From contig JAZSJI010000113.1 of the NCBI GenBank assembly GCA_045534235.1, forward strand, positions 1 through 10,697: DNA of 10,697 bases, read 5' to 3'. The notes below the pieces were generated by a model, which worked only from the letters and a program-made list of their open reading frames with translations, ran no database searches and was not told where the DNA came from. Below are positions 1 to 6,295 of the stretch, one piece after another. Position 1 is the first letter of the stretch; every line of letters begins with the position of its first letter. Made by a program: the position numbers and the translations under genes. The stretch is from Flemingiibacterium sp045534235 (GTDB lineage Bacteria > Bacillota > Clostridia > Oscillospirales > CAG-272).

Positions 1-2
1 CC

Positions 3-21
3 CGCTGTGCAAAGCACGGCG
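3..21. repeat. Small hairpin with AAA loop, distal to rpsO
   Basis: An 8-bp inverted repeat (3-10 with 14-21, one G-T pair) encloses an AAA triloop. It lies 3' of rpsO, about 14 nt beyond a second, stronger hairpin that also has an AAA loop. No T-run follows it on either strand. Its role is unknown; it may be part of the rpsO 3' region or of the leader of the next gene outside the window. Confidence 0.4.
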
Positions 22-34
22 AGAAGGGTCATTT

Positions 35-68
35 CCGCTTTGCGGCGGCAAAGCCGCCGCAAAAACGG
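35..68 (-). terminator. Strong GC hairpin 3' of rpsO, terminator-like
   Basis: An 11-bp perfect stem (39-49 with 53-63) closes on an AAA triloop, and a further CCG/CGG pairing is possible at its base (35-37 with 66-68). It begins about 12 nt after the rpsO stop codon. In the direction of rpsO transcription the stem is not followed by a T-run. It may therefore act as a transcript-end stabiliser or partial terminator rather than a classical intrinsic terminator. Confidence 0.5.
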
Positions 69-79
69 AGTTCGAAGTC

Positions 80-346
80 TTATTTACGCAGACCGAGCTT
101 TTCGATGATAGCTCTGTAACGCGCGATGTCCTTCTTCTGAAGGTAGCCGAGAAGGTTTCTTCTCTGACCAACCATCTTAAGAAGACCTCTGTGGCTGTGA
201 TGGTCCTTGTGGTTGTTCTTAAGATGATCGTTAAGGGAGTTGATACGGTTGGTGAGGATAGCGATCTGCACCTCGGGCGAACCGGTATCAGCCTCGGAGA
301 GCTTGTACTCTGCGATGATCTGCTGCTTAACTTCTTTGGTAATCAT
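80..346 (-). CDS. rpsO: 30S ribosomal protein S15
   Basis: S15 binds 16S rRNA at the central-domain three-way junction and helps nucleate the 30S platform. The 88-residue product has the usual full length of bacterial S15. It carries recognisable family signatures: the N-terminal DTGSPEVQIA segment (residues 20-29), the LKNNHKDHHSHRGLL stretch in the middle (about 42-56) and the R-R-N-L-L-Y-L region just after it. A ribosome binding site (AAAGGTG, 355-361 on the minus strand) sits 8 nt before the ATG. The gene has its own promoter about 100 nt upstream. In many Firmicutes pnp follows rpsO; here the window ends before that could be seen. Confidence 0.98.
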   Translation of the reverse strand: MITKEVKQQIIAEYKLSEADTGSPEVQIAILTNRINSLNDHLKNNHKDHHSHRGLLKMVGQRRNLLGYLQKKDIARYRAIIEKLGLRK

Positions 347-447
347 GGTTTTTTCACCTTTCTAAATATGATATTTGTATATTCCGTAAAACGATGCAAT
401 CGGTCGGTGAGATCCGAAAACTTCGTCTCCGGTAATCATACGGACCT

Positions 448-476
448 ATTATATCACAACTTTTTTTATTTGTAAA
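448..476 (-). promoter_or_regulatory. Sigma-A promoter of rpsO
   Basis: On the minus strand TTTACA (471-476) and TATAAT (448-453) are separated by 17 bp. A TG one base before the -10 gives an extended -10 element. Transcription would start near 441, leaving a leader of about 95 nt before the rpsO ATG. That is long enough for S15 autoregulatory structure, which is known in other bacteria but is not shown here. Confidence 0.75.
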
Positions 477-514
477 TAGTTTTTTGAAATTTTTTCAGCT
501 TTTTTTGAAAAGGC

Positions 515-543
515 TTGCTTTTTATATATATGTATGGTATAAT
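515..543 (+). promoter_or_regulatory. Promoter of the APH-fold kinase gene
   Basis: A consensus TATAAT (538-543) is preceded by TGG, forming an extended -10. A weaker TTGCTT (515-520) lies at 17-bp spacing. The predicted start is near 550, about 75 nt before the chosen ATG. The element is divergent to the rpsO promoter, with roughly 40 bp between the two -35 boxes. Confidence 0.65.
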
Positions 544-624
544 ATTTGGAGTGTGTAAACTATCTTGTCGAAATTTCATAGCATAGACTTTTCAATAAAA
601 TACATTACCGAAAGGAACACAACA

Positions 625-1716
625 ATGTACACGAAGGAACTTGATGCTGCAACGCATTTTATTCTCGAGAGTAAGCCCGTGTCCATTAAGCCCATCACCT
701 GCGGTAACATCAACCGCACCTTCGAGATAATTCTCGAGGACGGCAAAAAGTATATTCTTCAGAACGTAAACGTCAACGTCTTCAAAAAGCCGTACAAGCT
801 TATGGCTAACATCGAAAACATCTGCTCCTTCCTTAAGAAAAAGGTCGAGGCGGCAGGCGGCGATCCCGAGCGCGAAACTATGACGTTTGCCAAAAGCGAC
901 GACGATACGCTCATCTACGTCGATTCCGACAACAGATATTGGCGTATGTCGAGATGGATCGACGCAATGTCGTACCAGTCCATAACCCGCCCCTCGCTTT
1001 TCTACAGCGCGGGTGAGGCATTCGGCAACTTCCAGTCGATGCTCTCCGACTATCCTGCCGAAACGCTCCACGAAACTATCCCGAACTTCCACAACACCGT
1101 AGTCCGCTACGAGGACTTCAAGGTTGCTGTCGAGAACTGTAAGATACCGAAGCGTCTTGTAAAGTCGAAGGAAGAAATAGCCTTTCTCGAGTCGCGCGAG
1201 AATCTTGCACATATCGCACTTGACGCTATCAAGGCCGGCAAAATGCCTGTCCGCGTAACCCACAACGACACAAAGCTCAACAACGTGCTCATCGACGCGG
1301 ATACGGACAAGGCACTCTGCGTTATCGACCTCGATACCGTGATGCCCCGCCCTGTGCCTTACGATTTCGGCGACGCCATCCGCTTCGGCGCCTGCACCGC
1401 AGCAGAGGACGATCCCGACGTATCGAAGATCTCGCTTGACCTTAACCTGTTCGAGCAGTTCACGCGCGGATTTATAAAGGGTGTCGGCGGCGCTCTTACC
1501 GATACCGAATACGACCTGCTCGCCGACAGCGCACTTCTTATGACCTACGAGCTTTGTCTGCGCTTCCTTGGCGACTACTTAAACGGCGACGTATATTTCA
1601 AGCGCAACTATCCCGAGCACAACATTATCCGTACACGCGCGCAGATAGCGTTATTAAAAGATATGGAAAGAAAGCTTGACGATATGAAGCGCATCGTTCG
1701 TGAATGCAGAGGCTGA
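625..1716 (+). CDS. APH-family phosphotransferase, N-acetylhexosamine kinase-like
   Basis: This is a cytoplasmic kinase of the aminoglycoside phosphotransferase/choline kinase fold, 363 residues. The N-lobe shows GNINRTF (27-33) and ILQNVN (44-49). The catalytic loop is HNDTKLNN (213-220), with Asp215 as probable base and an Asn for metal binding. The second metal motif is IDLDT (234-238), followed by a YDFGDAIRFG segment. This pattern, especially ILQ-N and HNDTK/DLDTVMP, matches my recollection of the group that includes Bifidobacterium N-acetylhexosamine 1-kinase (NahK), often misnamed 'mucin desulfatase'. The sugar-1-phosphate role is therefore inferred by family, and the substrate is not proven. 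No lacto-N-biose phosphorylase lies nearby. The ATG at 625 is chosen because AAAGGA (611-616) lies 8 nt before it. A longer TTG start at 565 exists but lacks such a site. Confidence 0.8.
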   Translation: MYTKELDAATHFILESKPVSIKPITCGNINRTFEIILEDGKKYILQNVNVNVFKKPYKLMANIENICSFLKKKVEAAGGDPERETMTFAKSDDDTLIYVDSDNRYWRMSRWIDAMSYQSITRPSLFYSAGEAFGNFQSMLSDYPAETLHETIPNFHNTVVRYEDFKVAVENCKIPKRLVKSKEEIAFLESRENLAHIALDAIKAGKMPVRVTHNDTKLNNVLIDADTDKALCVIDLDTVMPRPVPYDFGDAIRFGACTAAEDDPDVSKISLDLNLFEQFTRGFIKGVGGALTDTEYDLLADSALLMTYELCLRFLGDYLNGDVYFKRNYPEHNIIRTRAQIALLKDMERKLDDMKRIVRECRG

Positions 1717-1825
1717 TTTGCATCGCGTTACCTCGTTATAACCACTATGCCGTACAGTAATACGCGGTATTCATTTTTGATATAGCTTCGCGTGGAACTT
1801 TTTTTAAAGTCGCGCGTCTATATAT

Positions 1826-1855
1826 GCAAGTCGGGAATAAAATAACCCGTACTGC
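1826..1855 (+). repeat. Imperfect inverted repeat in the lipoprotein leader
   Basis: The arms GCAAGTCGGG and CCCGTACTGC pair over nine positions with one bulge on each side. They enclose a 10-nt A/T-only loop (1836-1845). The element lies 41 nt before the ATG of the DUF4358 gene and lacks a following T-run. It could be an RNA leader structure or an operator; nothing else supports either. In the wider 1717-1896 gap there is also a weak AATAC-GCG-GTATT hairpin (1759-1771) followed by CATTTTTG, possibly a poor terminator for the kinase gene. I could not identify a convincing promoter in the gap. Confidence 0.3.
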
Positions 1856-1896
1856 AAAAAATAAACTTGAAAATTTGAAAGGTTAGGTAAAAAACA

Positions 1897-2502
1897 ATGT
1901 CTAAGAAAATTATTGCACTTGTGCTCGCAGGTCTTCTCGCTTGCGGCACCCTCGTATCCTGCGGCGGCACCAAGGATCCCGCTGATACCGGCGACAACAA
2001 CGACACCCCTGCTGTAAACGTTACCGTTGCAGAGCTTAAGGACGCTGTCCTCGGCGCATACGGCGATCTTTACAGCCCCGAGAGCGAGATGGGTCTTCCC
2101 CTTATGGATATCCCCTCCGACATTCTCGAGTCCACCTTTGGCGTAGAGGCTGCTTGGGTTGAAGAGTTTGCAGCAGGTATGCCTATGATGATCACCAACG
2201 TAGACACCTACATTATCGTAAAGCCTACCGAGGGTAACACCGAGAACGTTCTCACCGCTCTTGAGAGCTACTACGACTACCTCGTAAACGATTCCTTCCA
2301 GTATCCCAAGGATCTCGAGAAGGTTCGCGCTGCTAAGGTTTTCGAAAAGGGCGGCTACGTATTCTTCATTATGCTCGGCCAGCTCTCTGACGATGCTCTC
2401 TACGCTGAAGGCAGCGCAGAGGAAATTGCAACCGTTCAGTACAACGAGGCTGTTGCAAACAACCAGAAGGCTATCGACGCTATCAACGCGCTCCTTGGCT
2501 AA
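1897..2502 (+). CDS. DUF4358-like lipoprotein
   Basis: This is a predicted exported lipoprotein of 201 residues. It has a Lys-containing N-terminus, a hydrophobic segment (about 5-20) and the lipobox LVSC ending at Cys22. A short Asp/Thr/Asn-rich spacer (about 26-40) links to a compact domain with the VAELKDAVLGAYGD opening, a central NVDTYIIVKP strand, a helix with the ALESYYDYLV pattern, a GGYVFFIML strand and a C-terminal helix with NNQKAIDAINALL. This layout fits the uncharacterised DUF4358 family as I remember it; that assignment is by recall. The domain's function is unknown. A GAAAGG at 1877-1882 and AGG at 1885-1887 precede the ATG. The gene stands directly before the MBOAT and DHHW genes on the same strand, which suggests a role in surface glycan O-acetylation or its assembly. 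Confidence 0.8.
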   Translation: MSKKIIALVLAGLLACGTLVSCGGTKDPADTGDNNDTPAVNVTVAELKDAVLGAYGDLYSPESEMGLPLMDIPSDILESTFGVEAAWVEEFAAGMPMMITNVDTYIIVKPTEGNTENVLTALESYYDYLVNDSFQYPKDLEKVRAAKVFEKGGYVFFIMLGQLSDDALYAEGSAEEIATVQYNEAVANNQKAIDAINALLG

Positions 2503-2522
2503 TAATTAACTTCGAACCTTAA

Positions 2523-2554
2523 ATGGCGGCTCTACCACAGCGTCGGGCCGCCAT
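2523..2554 (+). repeat. Intergenic hairpin between the DUF4358 and MBOAT genes
   Basis: ATGGCGGC (2523-2530) pairs perfectly with GCCGCCAT (2547-2554), and two more inner pairs are possible, leaving a loop of about 12 nt. No T-run follows, so full termination is not expected. Such a hairpin between operon genes could stabilise the upstream lipoprotein message or give partial read-through. Confidence 0.55.
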
Positions 2555-2582
2555 AACTATGTAAACGAAAGGGTTACTTACA

Positions 2583-3998
2583 ATGGTATTCAGCAGTCTG
2601 CTGTTCTTGTTCAGATTTCTGCCCATCGTGATGATACTCTACTTCATCCTTCCGAAGAAGTTCAGAAACGCGCTCCTTTTTATCTCGAGCCTTATCTTCT
2701 ACGCGTGGGGTGAGCCGGTTTACGTCACGCTTATGATCTTCTCAACGGTAGTCGACTATACTCACGGTATGCTCGTCCACCGCTTTAAAAACGAGGGCAA
2801 TTTGCGCGCAGCACGTATTGTAGTCGCGTCGTCGATGATAATAAATCTCGCGCTTCTCGGATTCTTCAAGTATTCCGACTTCTTAATAGCAAATGTCAAC
2901 AATATTTTCGACGCGTCGATACCGCTTCTGAATCTCCCCCTTCCTATCGGTATTTCGTTCTACACCTTCCAGACGATGTCCTACACCGTAGACGTTTACC
3001 GCGGTGATGCGAAGGTTCAGCGTAACATAATCAGCTTCGGCGCGTACGTTGCACTCTTCCCGCAGCTTATCGCAGGTCCGATAGTACAGTTCAAGACGAT
3101 AGCCGACCAGCTTGATAACCGCCGCGAGAACTTCGACGACTTCTCCGAGGGCGTTACCCGCTTTATGACGGGCCTTGGCAAGAAGGTGCTTCTCGCGAAT
3201 AACGCAGGTATTATTTGGGACACTGTGCTCGCGTCGAACCTCGATACCCTTCCCGTGCTTTCCGCGTGGATAGGAATTTTGGCGTACTCCTTCCAGATCT
3301 ACTTCGACTTCTCGGGCTACTCCGATATGGCGATAGGTCTTGGAAGAATGTTTGGATTTAAATTTCTCGAAAACTTCAACTATCCCTATATGTCAAAGAG
3401 CATCACGGAATTCTGGCGCCGTTGGCACATTTCGCTTGGCTCTTGGTTCCGCGACTACGTTTATATACCGCTCGGCGGAAACCGTAAAGGTCCGGCAAAG
3501 CACATTATCAACATCTGCATCGTTTGGTTCTTAACGGGACTCTGGCACGGTGCAAACTGGAACTTTATCCTCTGGGGTGTTTACTTCGGAGCACTTCTTA
3601 TAATCGAAAAATTCTTCCTTTTGAAGCTTCTTAAAAAGCTTCCGGGATTTGTTTCACATATATATACGCTGTTCCTTGTTGTAGTAAGCTGGGCAATATT
3701 CGCAATCGAGGATATGACGGTACTCGGAAAATTCCTCGGTGCAATGTTCGGCAGAGGCGGTGCACTCCTTGACAGCACTTCCCTGTACCTGCTTCTCACA
3801 AATGCAGTACTGTTTGTGATACTCGCTATTGCGGCAACTCCGGCACCCAAGATAATCGCAGGCAAGCTTCTCACGAAGCTCGGCGAGAATCCTACCGCAA
3901 CGATTATCAAGAACGTGGCGTTCGCGGCTATACTCATTATCTCCACAGCATATCTCGTAGACGCGTCCTACAACCCGTTCTTATATTTCAGATTTTAA
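2583..3998 (+). CDS. MBOAT-family membrane O-acyltransferase, AlgI-like
   Basis: This polytopic membrane protein of 471 residues is about the usual size for AlgI/PatA-type members. The family moves acyl groups, usually acetyl, across the membrane toward an extracytoplasmic polysaccharide acceptor. Diagnostic segments are PIGISFYTFQ (121-130), FPQLIAGPI (159-167), FWRRWHISLG (277-286) followed by WFRDYVYIPLGGNR, and TGLWHGANWNF, whose His322 is the expected catalytic histidine. Many hydrophobic helices occur through the length, including the N-terminus and the C-terminal third. GAAAGGG (2567-2573) precedes the ATG by 9 nt. The next gene encodes a DHHW protein 16 nt downstream, the usual partnership of an MBOAT with an extracytoplasmic SGNH/AlgJ-like acetyltransferase. 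The acceptor glycan cannot be told from the sequence. Confidence 0.93.
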   Translation: MVFSSLLFLFRFLPIVMILYFILPKKFRNALLFISSLIFYAWGEPVYVTLMIFSTVVDYTHGMLVHRFKNEGNLRAARIVVASSMIINLALLGFFKYSDFLIANVNNIFDASIPLLNLPLPIGISFYTFQTMSYTVDVYRGDAKVQRNIISFGAYVALFPQLIAGPIVQFKTIADQLDNRRENFDDFSEGVTRFMTGLGKKVLLANNAGIIWDTVLASNLDTLPVLSAWIGILAYSFQIYFDFSGYSDMAIGLGRMFGFKFLENFNYPYMSKSITEFWRRWHISLGSWFRDYVYIPLGGNRKGPAKHIINICIVWFLTGLWHGANWNFILWGVYFGALLIIEKFFLLKLLKKLPGFVSHIYTLFLVVVSWAIFAIEDMTVLGKFLGAMFGRGGALLDSTSLYLLLTNAVLFVILAIAATPAPKIIAGKLLTKLGENPTATIIKNVAFAAILIISTAYLVDASYNPFLYFRF

Positions 3999-4014
3999 TG
4001 GGAGGTAACGTACA

Positions 4015-5151
4015 ATGAAAAATAAAGTATCGAATATCGTCACCTCCGTTGTTTTCTGCGTGCTCATCGCGGCACTTACAGTTGCAAGCATGGTAAACCC
4101 TGTGCGCGAGTTTTCCGCGACCGAAAACCGCAACCTCGCGCAGATGCCCGAGTTCAGCTTCGACGCGCTTTTCTCCGATGACGACGACAAGAAATTCACC
4201 CTTCTCTACGAAGAGTTCATCACCGACCAGTTCGTTGCCCGCGACGCTTGGATAACTCTCAAGACCTATGCCGAGCGCGTACTCGGCAAGAAGGAATCCA
4301 ACGGCGTTTACTTCGGCAGTGACGGCTATCTTATAGAAAAGCACGAGGTGCCGACAGATCAGCTCGAGAAAAACATCGAATTTCTCAAGAGCTTCCTTGA
4401 GAAAACAAAGGACTATAACACCCACGTGCTGATAGCACCCACCGCTTCGCTGATACTCGCCGACAAGCTTCCCGCATACGCTCCCGTATGGGATCAGTCG
4501 GCACTTCTTGACAGACTTGAGGCGCTCGGCAGCTTCGTTGACTGCCGCGACGTGCTCACAGAGCATAAGGACGAGCAGATCTACTACCACGCCGACCACC
4601 ACTGGACGACGCTTGGCGCGTACTTGGCTTACACGGAGCTTTGCAAGTCGCTCGACATCGAGCCGTACGCGTTTGAGGACTTTGAGAGGCGCGTGCTCGC
4701 AAACGATTTCGCCGGCACGCTCGCGAACAAGGTCAATATGAAGACCGAGCTCGACGAGATATTCACTCTTGAGCCTGACGTTTCCCTTAACGTAAGCTAC
4801 AACGGCGGACAGAAGGTTACCGACACGCTCTACGAGGAAAGCTACCTCGAAGGCCGTGACAAGTACTCGACCTTCCTTGACGGCAATCAGCCGCTCGTTG
4901 ATATCAAAACGAGTGTAGAAAACGGCAAAACGCTTCTTCTTGTCAAGGACTCCTACTCCCACTGTATGGTTCCGATGCTTACGGCGCACTATGAGCGCAT
5001 AATCTTAATGGATATGCGTCACCTCAACATAGGCGTTATGAGCTACATCGCACAGCTTGAGTCTGAAGGCGTAACACTCGACGACATCGTAGTGCTCTAC
5101 AATGCAGAGAACTTCACCGAGGACCGCAATATGGTCAAGTTTGGAATGTAA
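4015..5151 (+). CDS. DHHW-family (AlgJ-like) surface acetyltransferase partner
   Basis: The 378-residue protein has one N-terminal membrane segment (about 8-27) and an extracytoplasmic domain. After the anchor come ENRNLAQMPEF (37-47) and GVYFGSDGYL (97-106), typical openings of DHHW/AlgJ-like proteins. The signature DHHW is at 194-197 in the YYHADHHWTTLGAY context. The motif KDSYSH places the likely nucleophile Ser313 near the C-terminus. By analogy with AlgJ/AlgX and PatB, the Asp-His pair and this serine would form the catalytic set that transfers acetyl onto a glycan; this has not been shown for this protein. A strong GGAGGT (4001-4006) lies 8 nt before the ATG and only 3 nt after the MBOAT stop, so the two genes are almost certainly co-transcribed. 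A bidirectional terminator follows. Confidence 0.9.
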   Translation: MKNKVSNIVTSVVFCVLIAALTVASMVNPVREFSATENRNLAQMPEFSFDALFSDDDDKKFTLLYEEFITDQFVARDAWITLKTYAERVLGKKESNGVYFGSDGYLIEKHEVPTDQLEKNIEFLKSFLEKTKDYNTHVLIAPTASLILADKLPAYAPVWDQSALLDRLEALGSFVDCRDVLTEHKDEQIYYHADHHWTTLGAYLAYTELCKSLDIEPYAFEDFERRVLANDFAGTLANKVNMKTELDEIFTLEPDVSLNVSYNGGQKVTDTLYEESYLEGRDKYSTFLDGNQPLVDIKTSVENGKTLLLVKDSYSHCMVPMLTAHYERIILMDMRHLNIGVMSYIAQLESEGVTLDDIVVLYNAENFTEDRNMVKFGM

Positions 5152-5156
5152 GACAT

Positions 5157-5187
5157 AAAAAAGACTGTCCGCGCGGACAGTCTTTTT
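5157..5187. terminator. Bidirectional intrinsic terminator between convergent genes
   Basis: A perfect 10-bp stem (5161-5170 with 5175-5184) has a GCGC loop, an A-run before it and a T-run after it. It therefore gives an intrinsic terminator on both strands. It ends the plus-strand acetylation cassette and the minus-strand membrane protein gene, whose stop codon is 4 nt away. Confidence 0.92.
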
Positions 5188-5191
5188 GTTA

Positions 5192-6199
5192 TTATTCGTT
5201 TTCGCCTATTGGCATTTTGTAATAACCTATATCAAACGCATCAAGGTCGGCTACCGTCACACGGCCTGCGCTGATAGCATCTTTAATATTTTCGCTCGTA
5301 CCGTCGCTGTAGAAAACGTCGATGTACTGGCTTTTGATACTCGGAAAATAATACGTATACTCGCTGTCCGCATAAAAGCCCTCAAGAGCATCAGCAGTTA
5401 CAAGCGGCTCCGCCTTGGTGCGGTCAATTATAGCGGTTACGGTAACAACAGGCGTTGTATCCGCCTGTTTATCGGGTGCCACAAAATCCTCGGGCGCTTC
5501 AAACGCCACCACCTGACGGAACAGCTCGAGGCTTGCCTCGTGAGCCTCACGCGTCTTTTTCTCCCCCTTGAATTTAGCCATCGTCGAAAGACGGCGCACA
5601 CAAATAAGCGTGTCCTCGGGAAGGTCGTTTATACCGTTAAAATACTGTCCAAAGTCCGTATTTGCTAGCACCACCGCGCACTCGTCGTATGCCGCGTCGG
5701 GTACGCTGTCGAGTACCTCGGCAAGCGGCAAAAATCCGTCTGCCTCGTGCACTATCTCGTACATATACGGCGAGAGCAGGCAAACCACCGAGTCGCCGCC
5801 GAATATCTGCTGATAATACTCCGTCATCGACTGCTGTGCAAACTGTGGGTTAAAGACCGCACCGTCAGCACTTGCCGCCTCCTGCTCCTCGGGCGATAGA
5901 ATTACGATATCGTCAAAGGTGACGACCACCTCGCCGTTGCCGTCAAAGTCCGCACCGACGTCCTCGAAGGCGTCCTTCATATAAGTAACGTCCTGCACCG
6001 CTAAAACAGCGGGGCCTGCGTAAAGTATGCAGTAGTCGTGCCGCTCGCGCGTGATGAGCTGAACGGTGCAGATAACAAGCGTTACGATAAGTACAAGTGC
6101 GATTATCGTCTGTATTTTATAATGGTACCAAAAGTTGTCGAGCTTTTTGCCGAGGTCTTTAAAGCTCATACCATCGGACTGTAGCTTTTCGTTTCCCAT
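5192..6199 (-). CDS. Unassigned membrane-anchored protein with one N-terminal span
   Basis: I do not recognise a family for this 335-residue protein. The N-terminus is cytoplasmic-looking and basic (FKDLGKKLDNFWYHYK, residues 13-28), followed by a single hydrophobic span (29-49). The remainder is acidic and mixed alpha/beta, with no Cys-His clusters or known catalytic motif that I can see. The topology suggests an extracytoplasmic soluble domain of about 280 residues. The ATG at 6199 is preferred because GGAGG (6205-6209 on the minus strand) lies 5 nt before it. An upstream GTG at 6217 would place that site inside the gene. The gene has its own promoter and terminator, so it is probably monocistronic. 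It follows a polysaccharide deacetylase gene, which hints at an envelope role but no more. Confidence 0.85.
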   Translation of the reverse strand: MGNEKLQSDGMSFKDLGKKLDNFWYHYKIQTIIALVLIVTLVICTVQLITRERHDYCILYAGPAVLAVQDVTYMKDAFEDVGADFDGNGEVVVTFDDIVILSPEEQEAASADGAVFNPQFAQQSMTEYYQQIFGGDSVVCLLSPYMYEIVHEADGFLPLAEVLDSVPDAAYDECAVVLANTDFGQYFNGINDLPEDTLICVRRLSTMAKFKGEKKTREAHEASLELFRQVVAFEAPEDFVAPDKQADTTPVVTVTAIIDRTKAEPLVTADALEGFYADSEYTYYFPSIKSQYIDVFYSDGTSENIKDAISAGRVTVADLDAFDIGYYKMPIGENE

Positions 6200-6232
6200 A
6201 TTTGCCTCCAATTTCACCGTAATTCTACCATA

Positions 6233-6261
6233 ATTCTAACACAAAAAAACAGTCGGTGCAA
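6233..6261 (-). promoter_or_regulatory. Promoter of the unassigned membrane protein gene
   Basis: On the minus strand TTGCAC (6256-6261) and TAGAAT (6233-6238) are separated by exactly 17 bp. Each differs from consensus by one base. The start would fall near 6226, giving a leader of about 27 nt. The -35 box lies inside the downstream arm of the preceding gene's terminator. Confidence 0.7.
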
Positions 6262-6274
6262 GAGCACCGACTGT
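6243..6274 (-). terminator. Intrinsic terminator of the polysaccharide deacetylase gene
   Basis: A perfect 11-bp stem (6264-6274 with 6249-6259) with a TCTT loop is followed on the minus strand by a run of seven T (6243-6249, including the last stem base). It begins about 20 nt after the deacetylase stop codon. Confidence 0.92.
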
Positions 6275-6295
6275 ATGTTTACAGAAAATTTCACT

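Noticed and set aside
565..624. Upstream TTG start for the kinase, adding 20 residues
   Set aside because: The ATG at 625 has AAAGGA 8 nt before it and starts where the family's N-lobe begins. The TTG lies only about 15 nt from the predicted transcription start and lacks a ribosome site.
592..1263. A 223-codon open frame antisense to the kinase gene
   Set aside because: It overlaps the catalytic region of the kinase, has no ribosome site and shows no recognisable domain.
3988..4989. A 333-codon open frame antisense to the DHHW gene
   Set aside because: The DHHW gene has family motifs, a strong ribosome site and tight spacing to the MBOAT gene. The antisense product has a biased, Val/Arg-rich shadow composition and no motif.
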